NCBI GenBank assembly: GCA_002305315.1
Contig: DBQQ01000030.1
Coordinates: forward strand, 1-14,121
Origin: Clostridiales bacterium UBA1390
GTDB lineage: Bacteria; Bacillota; Clostridia; Lachnospirales; Bianqueaceae
Direction of reading: 5' to 3'
Length of the DNA: 14,121 bases
The notes under the pieces were generated by a model. It worked only from the letters and a program-made list of their open reading frames with translations. It was not told the origin of the DNA and ran no database searches. Both the position numbers and the translations under genes were made by a program. The number at the start of each line of letters is the position of its first letter. The stretch's first letter is position 1. Below are positions 8,008 through 14,121 of the stretch, one piece after another.

Positions 8008-8037
8008 CTGCTGTAAGAAGGTGGGTAGGTCTTTTTT
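8000..8037 (+). terminator. Riboswitch expression-platform terminator
   Basis: AGACTTATCT (8000-8009) pairs with GGGTAGGTCT (8023-8032), ten pairs including three G-U wobbles, followed by a run of six T. Its 5' arm shares CTTAT with the aptamer's closing helix, so aptamer and terminator are mutually exclusive. A second helix, GGTGG (8020-8024) with CCACC (8042-8046), could form instead of the terminator. Confidence 0.82.
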
Positions 8038-8073
8038 ATATCCACCAGGCAAATTGTAAGGAGGTATTACAAC

Positions 8074-10731
8074 ATGAAAGAGTATCTCAGCAGTAAGGAG
8101 CAGGTTTTATCCGACCTCAGCGCCGGAGAACAGGGCCTTTCCTCGCAGGAAGCCTCTTCTCGTCTGTCCCAGTATGGCCTCAATAAGCTGGCCGAGGGCA
8201 AGCAGACCACACTGCTCCAGCGGTTCCTTTCTCAGTTGGCGGATCCCATGATCATCATTCTGATCGTGGCCGCCGTCATCTCCGGTATCACGTCTTTCTA
8301 TTCCGGAGAGTCCTTTGCCGATGTGATCATCATCATGATCGTCGTCGTCATCAACGCGGTGCTGGGCGTCGTCCAGGAAAGCAAGGCCGAGAAGGCAATC
8401 GCCGCCCTGCAGGAGATCGCGGCCGCCACCTCGAAGGTATTGAGAGACGGCCATCAGATCACCGTTCGCAGTGAAGAACTGGTTCCCGGCGACGTCATTA
8501 TATTAGAAGCTGGTGACGCAGTCCCTGCGGATGCCCGTATTCTGGAATCTGCCAGCATGAAGATCGAAGAAGCCGCTCTGACTGGTGAATCGGTAGCCGT
8601 TACGAAACACGATCAGGTGCTGACCGCCGAGAATGGCAAGGATGTGCCCCTGGGTGACCGTAAAAATATGGTCTACATGGGCAGTACCGTAGTCTATGGC
8701 CGTGGGCGCGCTGTCATCACGGCTACGGGAATGAAGACCGAGATGGGCAAGATCGCGGATGCGCTTACACAGGCAGAAGACAATGCGACGCCGCTGCAGC
8801 GTAAGCTCTCGCAGCTCAGCAAAATCCTGAGCTTTCTGGTCATCGGTATCTGTCTGGTCATCTTCGCAGTCAATCTATTCCGGTATTATCCGAATATCAC
8901 AGGTGAAACCTTGATCGACACCTTCATGGTGGCCGTGAGCCTAGCAGTAGCCGCCATTCCGGAAGGATTGGCCACAGTTGTTACGATCGTTTTGTCCATC
9001 GGCGTAACGAATATGTCCAAACGAAACGCCGTGATTCGTAAGTTGACTGCCGTAGAAACCCTGGGATGTACCCAGATTATCTGTTCCGATAAGACCGGAA
9101 CCTTGACACAGAATAAGATGACGGTCGTAGAATATCGCGGTGACGATGAAAAGCTTCTGGCAACGGCTATGGCACTCGACAGTGACGCCGAGCTGGATCC
9201 TTCTTCTAAGGATGCTGTCGGTGAGCCTACCGAATGTGCTCTTGTCAATTACGCCTACAAGTTGGGCCTGGATAAGAATGATCTGAAGAAGACCGCGCCT
9301 CGTATCGGAGAAGCGCCCTTCGATTCCATGCGTAAGATGATGTCCACTGTCCACCAGTATGCTGACGGCTCCATCATTCAGTATACCAAGGGAGCTCCGG
9401 ATGAAGTTTTGAAGCGTTGTACCACGGCTGTATCCGGTGGAAAACAGATTCCCATGACAGATGCGCTGCGTGCGCAGATTCTGGAACAGAACAAGGAAAT
9501 GGCGGATCAGGCGCTGCGTGTCCTGTGTGCGGCCTGCCGCGCCTGGGATGCTGCTCCCACCAGTTATGACGCTTCCTTCCTAGAACAGGATCTGTGCTAT
9601 ATCGGTTTGACCGGTATGATTGATCCGGTTCGTCCGGAGGTGCTGCCTGCGATTCAGGAATGTCGTCAAGCTGGCATTCGTCCTATCATGATCACCGGAG
9701 ACCATAAGGATACTGCCGTTGCGATCGCTATGCAGCTGGGGATCATCACCAGCCCGGATCAGGCGATTACTGGCGCACAGCTGGATGAGATCAGCGACGA
9801 AGAACTTCCCAATAAGATCGAACAATTTTCTGTCTATGCTCGTGTACAGCCGGAACATAAGGTTCGGATCGTCAAAGCTTGGAAGGCCAAGGGTAAGATC
9901 ACGGCTATGACCGGTGACGGTGTGAATGATGCGCCCTCCATCAAGAATGCGGACATCGGTGTCGGAATGGGGATCACCGGCACGGATGTCACCAAGAATG
10001 TAGCGGACATGGTACTGGCGGATGATAATTTCTCTACCATCGTTTCCGCCGTAGGAGAAGGACGTAGAATCTACGACAACATCCGTAAGGCAATTCAGTT
10101 CCTTCTGGCTTCTAACCTCTCCGAAGTGCTGGCCATTTTCATTGCCACACTGATCGGTTTCACGATTCTGCAACCGGTACACCTTCTGTGGATCAACCTG
10201 ATTACCGATTGCTTCCCCGCACTGGCACTGGGTGTAGAACAGAGCGAGAAAGACATTATGAAGCGTCCTCCCCGGAATCCGAAGGATGGCGTATTTGCCG
10301 GCGGCATTGGTTTCAATATCGCATTCCAGGGTATCGTCGTCACCCTCATCACGTTGGCCGCCTATTTCATCGGTCACTATATGGAAGCCGGTGTCTGGGA
10401 ATTTGTAGACAGCGCGGATGGTACGACCATGGCCTTCCTGACTCTCTCTATGACAGAGATCTTCCATTCCTTCAATATGCGTTCTCTGCATAAGTCTGTC
10501 TTCACGATGAAGAGCCATAACAAGTTCTTATGGCTGGCGATGTTGGCTTCTCTTCTATGCACCACCGCCGTCATCTATATTCCCTTCTTGTCCAATGCAT
10601 TTGGATTCGAACACATTTCCCTGTTGGAATATGCGGTATCGATCCTGCTGGCGATCACGATCATCCCCATTGTGGAGATCCAGAAACTGTGTCAGCGCAA
10701 GAGCATGAAGAAACGAGGCGAGATCGCCTAA
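8074..10731 (+). CDS. P-type cation ATPase, Ca2+-ATPase class; likely Mn2+ (or Mn2+/Ca2+) exporter
   Basis: This is an 885-residue P2-type ATPase with an N-terminal cation-ATPase domain (about 1-75), the actuator motif TGES (170-173), the phosphorylated D339 in DKTGTLT, the KGAPD nucleotide-binding segment (439-443), and MTGDGVNDAP in the hinge. Transport-site residues of the SERCA type are present: PEGL in M4 (E297), NLSE in M5, and NLITD in M6. By sequence alone it would be called a calcium ATPase. The Mn riboswitch in its leader, however, matches that of lactococcal YoaB and streptococcal MgtA, which protect against excess Mn2+, so Mn2+ export (perhaps with Ca2+) is the better inference. 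AAGGAGG precedes the ATG by about 9 bases. It sits in the cytoplasmic membrane, with about ten helices expected. It is monocistronic, ending at the terminator 10801-10840. Confidence 0.92.
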   Translation: MKEYLSSKEQVLSDLSAGEQGLSSQEASSRLSQYGLNKLAEGKQTTLLQRFLSQLADPMIIILIVAAVISGITSFYSGESFADVIIIMIVVVINAVLGVVQESKAEKAIAALQEIAAATSKVLRDGHQITVRSEELVPGDVIILEAGDAVPADARILESASMKIEEAALTGESVAVTKHDQVLTAENGKDVPLGDRKNMVYMGSTVVYGRGRAVITATGMKTEMGKIADALTQAEDNATPLQRKLSQLSKILSFLVIGICLVIFAVNLFRYYPNITGETLIDTFMVAVSLAVAAIPEGLATVVTIVLSIGVTNMSKRNAVIRKLTAVETLGCTQIICSDKTGTLTQNKMTVVEYRGDDEKLLATAMALDSDAELDPSSKDAVGEPTECALVNYAYKLGLDKNDLKKTAPRIGEAPFDSMRKMMSTVHQYADGSIIQYTKGAPDEVLKRCTTAVSGGKQIPMTDALRAQILEQNKEMADQALRVLCAACRAWDAAPTSYDASFLEQDLCYIGLTGMIDPVRPEVLPAIQECRQAGIRPIMITGDHKDTAVAIAMQLGIITSPDQAITGAQLDEISDEELPNKIEQFSVYARVQPEHKVRIVKAWKAKGKITAMTGDGVNDAPSIKNADIGVGMGITGTDVTKNVADMVLADDNFSTIVSAVGEGRRIYDNIRKAIQFLLASNLSEVLAIFIATLIGFTILQPVHLLWINLITDCFPALALGVEQSEKDIMKRPPRNPKDGVFAGGIGFNIAFQGIVVTLITLAAYFIGHYMEAGVWEFVDSADGTTMAFLTLSMTEIFHSFNMRSLHKSVFTMKSHNKFLWLAMLASLLCTTAVIYIPFLSNAFGFEHISLLEYAVSILLAITIIPIVEIQKLCQRKSMKKRGEIA

Positions 10732-10742
10732 TCCTTATACGT

Positions 10743-10784
10743 AAAAAACTGCCAGCAGGTAAAGCCCGGTGCTGATAAGGCAGT
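10743..10784 (-). terminator. Intrinsic terminator for leftward transcription from the recombinase side
   Basis: On the minus strand ACTGCC (10784-10779) pairs with GGCAGT (10753-10748), with an inner AGCA/TGCT helix, and the stem is followed directly by TTTTTTAC. It would stop leftward transcripts from the recombinase before they run into the ATPase gene. Confidence 0.65.
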
Positions 10785-10800
10785 AAAAAGTAGCGAAGAT

Positions 10801-10840
10801 GGTGTAACCCGATATGTGGCGGGTTACACCGTTTTCTTTT
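10801..10840 (+). terminator. Intrinsic terminator of the P-type ATPase gene
   Basis: GGTGTAACCC (10801-10810) and GGGTTACACC (10821-10830) form a perfect ten-pair stem with a ten-base loop, followed by GTTTTCTTTTT. Confidence 0.9.
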
Positions 10841-10851
10841 TATGCGGTGAG

Positions 10852-12441
10852 TTATTTCGGTATCTGTGATGCGCTTCGCATCTGTTCCATCATTTTTCGG
10901 ATTTCCTGCTCGTCCGGCAAACTCACCAGTCCCACCGCTGTGAAATAGATGTCGACCTTCACCGATTTTCGGGCGTGCTTTTTCTCCGGATTGTGCACTT
11001 CAATGCGCCGGATCAGCTTGTTGACGATCGTCGGTGTCAGCTCGTTCATGTCGGTAAACTCCCGCAGCCCCTGTAAAAGCAGACGCATATCCACCGATTT
11101 CTGCTCCATTTCAGATAGCTGTTTTTCTTCCTCTTTGACCTTTTCCAGCAGTTCTTTCTGCTCGGATTCATACTCCGCCGCCATCCTTGCATAGCGTTCG
11201 TCCGACAGTTTCCCAATCACATTGTCCTCATAATTCCGATTGAACAGCTTGTCCAGATCGGCGATCCGCTTTCCGCTGTTTTCTATGGAAAGCTTTAATT
11301 CCTGCTGCCGTTTCTTCTGAAACTCCCCACATTTCTGCTTCTGCATATAGAGGAATACCGACTCGTAACAGCGCACAAAATCCGCCAAACCCGCAACCGC
11401 TTCCTTTGCAATCGTTTCCAAGACTACATCCCGAATGAAATGGATGGTACAGCTTCCTCTTCCGTCCTTGTAGTTGGCGCAGCGGAAGAATTCCTGATTG
11501 CGTTTCAGTGACTTGGCGGCGCAGAAGTGCAGCTTTGATTTGCAGTCGGCACAGAATACCAGCCCTGAAAACAAGCTTTTCCGATTTGTTTTTGTGGGTC
11601 TGCGCTTGTTCTTCCTGAGCTCCTGCACCCTCAGCCATACATTCTCGTCAATGATTGCCTCCTGCGTTTTGGGAATGATCTGGTATTCTTCTTTTGGATT
11701 TTCAATCACCTTATGCACCTTGTAGCTGACCGTTGTAGATTTCCCGTTTACCGTACAGCCCGTATACTGCCTGTTGTCCAGAATATACTCTACTGTGCTT
11801 TCGTGCCAGCCATAGATATTTGCCGGAACGGGATTGCTCGTCTTTCTTCCTACAGAATGGAAGTAGGCGGTAGGGACAAGGATTTTCTCCCGTTCCAACT
11901 GCTTTGCAATCTGCGTCGGACCTTTCCCTGCAAGGCAAAGAATGAATATCTTTCGGACGATTTTCGCCGCAGGCTCGTCGATATACCATTGCTCTTTGTC
12001 GCCTTCGATCTTCTTGTATCCGTAGGCGACCGTAGAAGCAACCCGCCTGCCCTGAGAGGCTTTCAGCTTATTGACCGCACGGATTTTCTTGGAAGTCTGC
12101 GCCGCATACCACTCGTTGAAGATGCTGTAAAAGGGCAGCATTTCCATTCCTTCTCCGGTTGTGGAATTGATGTTTTCCTGTATGGCGATAAAGGTAATGC
12201 CGAGAGACGGATAAACCACCTGCGTCAGCCTGCCCATCTCGACCTGCTCACGGCCGAAGCGGGAAACATCCTTTACGATGATCGTCCCGACCTCTCCGTT
12301 CTCCGCCATTCTCTGCATCCGCTGAAAATCCGGCCTTTGAAAAGTCGTCCCGGAAATACCGTCGTCTACAAAGAAAACCGGGTGCAGATAGCCATGTTTT
12401 TTAGCGTAGTCCAGTAAAATCTGTTTTTGAGACGAGATTTG
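10852..12441 (-). pseudogene. Large serine recombinase, N-terminally truncated
   Basis: Large serine recombinases integrate and excise mobile elements. What remains (529 codons from 12441; first internal ATG at 12318) starts inside the resolvase domain. SSQKQ, DYAKKHGY, FVDDGISGTTFQRPDFQR are followed by GTIIVKDVSRFGRE (11-24 from the ATG at 12318), the catalytic-arginine segment. A Recombinase domain follows (about 90-235), then a zinc ribbon with C256, C259, C280, C290, a coiled coil (about 335-420) and a DUF4368-like tail ending in VDIYFTAVG. The first 25-35 residues, with the Y-x-R-x-S catalytic serine, are missing: an in-frame TGA (12444-12442) lies at the break, and upstream DNA is an unrelated terminator. 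Starting at 12318 would remove yet more of the catalytic domain. It should be inactive. It lies next to the ATPase terminator, so the element probably integrated there. Confidence 0.85.
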
Positions 12442-12446
12442 TCAAG
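12439..12446 (+). repeat. Octamer TTGTCAAG at the recombinase break point
   Basis: Recombinase coding sequence starts immediately to its left. On the minus strand the octamer reads CTTGACAA and supplies the TGA that closes the recombinase frame. The identical octamer in the same orientation marks the methyltransferase break at 14103-14110. Confidence 0.45.
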
Positions 12447-12460
12447 GGGGTTTTCTGCAT

Positions 12461-12503
12461 AAAAACACGCAATGCGGGAGCTTTTTACACTCCCGCATTG
12501 CGT
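12461..12503 (-). terminator. Strong intrinsic terminator of the GNAT gene
   Basis: ACGCAATGCGGGAG (12467-12480) and CTCCCGCATTGCGT (12490-12503) form a perfect 14-pair stem around a nine-base loop. On the minus strand it starts three bases after the GNAT stop codon and is followed by GTTTTTATG. It separates the GNAT gene from the recombinase remnant. Confidence 0.92.
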
Positions 12504-12505
12504 AA

Positions 12506-13435
12506 TTAGATAAGATGGGCGTATGTATGGCCTAATGTAACATCAAAGCCAAATTTTAGATACATTTTTTCATCACATGGAGCACAGCATACAGTTAGAC
12601 TCGATATGCCATTTTCCTTACACCACATTTGCGCCGCTTGTGCTAATTTGCGAGCAATGCCCTTGCCACGGAAAGCCGGCTCAATGTAGAAATCTTCATA
12701 TACTCCCGTGAACGAGCAAGAGAAGGTAGAATAGCATTTGGCAACGCTACACATACCCACGGCACGGTATCCACGTTTGGCAATAAAGAAAGTAATCTTG
12801 CCATCTTCGATTGCTTTCTGAAGCTGTTTCTGCTTTTCTTCCGTTAGCGCTTCTTCTCCAATGTCTCTTTTGAAGCCATTTTCCAATTTCAAAAGTTGCC
12901 AATCAGTAGGGTCTGCCAAGACTTCCACGGTGTAAGGCACTTTATCTTCGGGAGGCAAGATCATCAACGGTTCGCCCCATTCGTCAGTTCCGTTCTCGAT
13001 AAAGCCTGCGCTTTTCCAAAAACGGTGACGGCGATCATCACTGCCATAGTTTAGTTCTGCATAGAGTGCGCCGTTTTCCTTTGCCCAATCCAAAAGAACC
13101 TTGGCGCATTCTTTGCCTGCGCCACCTCCACGAAATTTTGGATATATACAGAATTCCATGATGAAACACTTGCTGTCCTCTGTGGTGAAGATTACTGGCA
13201 TGGCAAAGCCAATATCCTGCCCCTCACGATTGAAGAATAGGAAACGGCAACGATCATGTGGTCTGTCATGAATTTTCATCATGTGATTGTGATATTCCGA
13301 ACCAAGGAAGTATTTCAGATCTTCGCTGTTGGCATCAGGAAAAATATCCCGTTTGTGGTAGGTGTGAAGCTGCTCCCAAAAGAGCGCAACATCTTTGTCC
13401 GTGACTGCTTCACGGATGGTAATTTGGTTTTCCAT
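12506..13435 (-). CDS. Tandem GNAT-fold N-acetyltransferase
   Basis: This 309-residue protein is made of two GNAT acetyltransferase modules in a row; such enzymes move an acetyl group from acetyl-CoA to an amine. The first module spans about 1-165, with FIMEFCIYPK followed by the acetyl-CoA loop RGGGAG (102-107) and the closing FWKSAGF. The second spans about 170-309, with DFYIEPAF followed by RGKGIA (256-261) and YLKFGF. Both CoA loops look intact. The start is the ATG at 13435 because GGAGG lies 7 bases before it; a 19-codon upstream extension would run through the attenuator hairpin and is unlikely. The gene is AT-richer than the chromosomal genes to its left and sits beside a broken methyltransferase and a recombinase remnant, so it is probably acquired cargo. 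A leader ORF and attenuator precede it. The acceptor substrate is unknown; drug modification is possible but unproven. Confidence 0.88.
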   Translation of the reverse strand: MENQITIREAVTDKDVALFWEQLHTYHKRDIFPDANSEDLKYFLGSEYHNHMMKIHDRPHDRCRFLFFNREGQDIGFAMPVIFTTEDSKCFIMEFCIYPKFRGGGAGKECAKVLLDWAKENGALYAELNYGSDDRRHRFWKSAGFIENGTDEWGEPLMILPPEDKVPYTVEVLADPTDWQLLKLENGFKRDIGEEALTEEKQKQLQKAIEDGKITFFIAKRGYRAVGMCSVAKCYSTFSCSFTGVYEDFYIEPAFRGKGIARKLAQAAQMWCKENGISSLTVCCAPCDEKMYLKFGFDVTLGHTYAHLI

Positions 13436-13447
13436 TTTGTTTCCTCC

Positions 13448-13486
13448 AAAAAATTTATTCGGAGGGTTAGGAAGCGTGAACCCTCC
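13448..13486 (-). terminator. Attenuator-like hairpin before the GNAT gene
   Basis: On the minus strand GGAGGGTT (13486-13479) pairs perfectly with AACCCTCC (13468-13461), followed by GAATAAATTTTTT (run of six T at 13453-13448). The gene's GGAGG ribosome binding site (13447-13443) starts on the next base. The CCTCC of the 3' arm could alternatively pair with this binding site. The 5' arm lies within codons 7-9 of the leader ORF and the 3' arm starts within its stop codon. Confidence 0.65.
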
Positions 13487-13505
13487 ATACACGATTCATC
13501 TTCAT
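13467..13505 (-). CDS. Putative 12-residue regulatory leader peptide
   Basis: A short frame, ATG (13505-13503) to TAA (13469-13467), encodes MKMNRVWRVHAS. AGAAAGGGTGG lies just upstream as a possible ribosome binding site, separated by a T-run. A -10-like TATAAA is at 13571-13566, but no convincing -35 is visible. The frame spans the 5' arm and loop of the hairpin at 13448-13486, so a ribosome on it would stop the hairpin forming and allow readthrough into the GNAT gene. This arrangement resembles leader-peptide control of resistance genes in Firmicutes. I do not recognise the peptide itself. Confidence 0.5.
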   Translation of the reverse strand: MKMNRVWRVHAS

Positions 13506-13580
13506 AAAAAACCACCCTTTCTGTTAAAGATTTGTATGCAAACACCGATTGCGGTGTGGATACCATTTATAGAATTATTT

Positions 13581-14105
13581 TCACTTTTCACCCACAAACA
13601 GCAAGTGATTAGTCATGCCAAGTAGCTCTGGCTTTTCGCAAATATAAAAGTGATAGCGGAGATACTGTGCGTAGTCCTCCTTGCTCATTTCGTTGATGCG
13701 AGACGCCAAAAGCTCGCTAGCTCCGTCCGATGCCACCTCGTGTAAGATTTCAATGCCACCGTCCTTTAAGAGATTTCTTGCAGCATCGACCGTGTGGAAC
13801 ACAAAAGGAAAGTCATTCAGTTTGAAAGTTTCCTTGTTGTAGTCACCATTGCCGAAGTAACCCGAATCGTATCCGAACTCGGTGAGAAAAACAAAGTCGT
13901 TGGAGATAAAGGTAAAGAAGATTTTGCCGCCGTCCTTGCATACTCGCTTTGCCTCGCTGATACATTGCTGCTTGTCCCCATCGCTTTTTAGGTGATATAG
14001 TGGTCCAAACAGAAGCACAACATCAAAGGATTTGTCCCCATAGCGAGATAGATCAAGTGCGTTGCCTTGTACCAGGTCAATTTTATCATCGTCGGTGTGA
14101 TATTG
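13581..14105 (-). pseudogene. Class I SAM-dependent methyltransferase, N-terminally truncated
   Basis: The remaining 174 residues match the second half of a Rossmann-fold methyltransferase: VQGNALDLSRYGDKSFDVVLLFGPLYHL carries the acidic and post-II motifs (the segment is split here as VQGNALDLS and FDVVLLFGPLYHL), then EAKRVCKDGGKIFFTFI with strand 5, and a C-terminal HFYICEKPELLGMTNHLLFVGEK. The N-terminal part with the glycine-rich SAM loop is absent; the frame is closed by a TGA at 14108-14106, exactly where the homology appears to begin. An internal GTG at 14018 would give 145 residues lacking even more of the fold. A TTGACA box (14109-14104) at the break could still drive transcription toward the leader and GNAT gene. 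The substrate cannot be told. It probably formed one cargo module with the GNAT gene. Confidence 0.78.
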
Positions 14106-14110
14106 TCAAG
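14103..14110 (+). repeat. Octamer TTGTCAAG at the methyltransferase break point
   Basis: Identical to 12439-12446 and in the same orientation. Methyltransferase sequence lies directly to its left; to its right only 11 bases remain in the window. Confidence 0.45.
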
Positions 14111-14121
14111 ATTAGTTGACA
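14104..14121. repeat. Inverted repeat at the right edge
   Basis: TGTCAA-GATTAG-TTGACA is a 6+6 inverted repeat occupying the last 18 bases. It contains outward- and inward-facing TTGACA boxes and may be the tip of a larger structure outside the window. Confidence 0.35.

Noticed and set aside
9580..10518. 312-codon open frame on the minus strand across the P-type ATPase
   Set aside because: It overlaps highly conserved ATPase motifs on the other strand and has no ribosome binding site or family features.
13436..13492. Longer GNAT start at 13492 (19 extra residues)
   Set aside because: The extension would run through the attenuator hairpin and U-run, whereas a GGAGG with proper spacing serves the ATG at 13435.
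13545..13560. Small hairpin ACACCG-ATTG-CGGTGT upstream of the leader ORF
   Set aside because: Only six pairs and no U-run; it may be part of the leader fold, but I cannot assign a role.
1..14121. CRISPR arrays, tRNA or rRNA genes
   Set aside because: No regularly spaced repeats and no cloverleaf or rRNA sequence were seen on either strand.

Overview
The window looks like chromosomal DNA of a Firmicute, most likely a Clostridia gut-type bacterium. The reasons are strong AGGAGG-type ribosome binding sites, Gram-positive protein types (TypA, M55 D-aminopeptidase, a large serine recombinase with a C-terminal zinc ribbon), intrinsic terminators ending in U-runs, and a manganese riboswitch. This assignment is inferred from protein character, not from a search. 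By eye the base composition is near 50% GC over most of the window and clearly AT-richer in the last 1.7 kb.

Left part (1-5.9 kb, all leftward): a gene fragment of unknown function at the edge; a tightly coupled pair, 2-isopropylmalate synthase (leuA) followed by an M55 D-aminopeptidase (dppA-like) whose GTG start directly abuts the leuA stop; and a large cytoplasmic GH106-like glycoside hydrolase. The hydrolase has a good promoter and a perfect 18-bp palindrome between promoter and start codon. That promoter overlaps, back to back, the rightward promoter of typA.

Centre (6.0-10.8 kb, rightward): typA/bipA, a ribosome-associated GTPase, is followed within 8 bases by a near-consensus promoter. 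A leader of about 165 bases follows that promoter and has the sequence and fold of a yybP-ykoY (Mn2+) riboswitch with an overlapping intrinsic terminator. It controls an 885-residue P-type ATPase of the Ca2+-ATPase class. By analogy with riboswitch-controlled Mn2+/Ca2+ ATPases of Lactococcus and Streptococcus, this is best read as a manganese (or Mn/Ca) exporter.

Right part (10.7-14.1 kb, all leftward): an accessory, apparently decaying region. A large serine recombinase has lost its N-terminal catalytic-serine segment. Upstream of it lie a perfect 14-bp terminator hairpin, a tandem-GNAT acetyltransferase preceded by a 12-codon leader ORF overlapping an attenuator-like hairpin, and a SAM-dependent methyltransferase that has lost its N-terminal SAM-binding loop. 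Both damaged genes break at the same octamer (TTGTCAAG on the plus strand), which supplies the in-frame TGA in each case. The octamers form direct repeats around the GNAT/methyltransferase segment.

The best candidates for a second look are the Mn riboswitch-ATPase unit, the leader-peptide attenuator in front of the double acetyltransferase, and the matching break points in the accessory region. I found no CRISPR array, tRNA or rRNA, and no wholly new defence or metabolic system that I can support.
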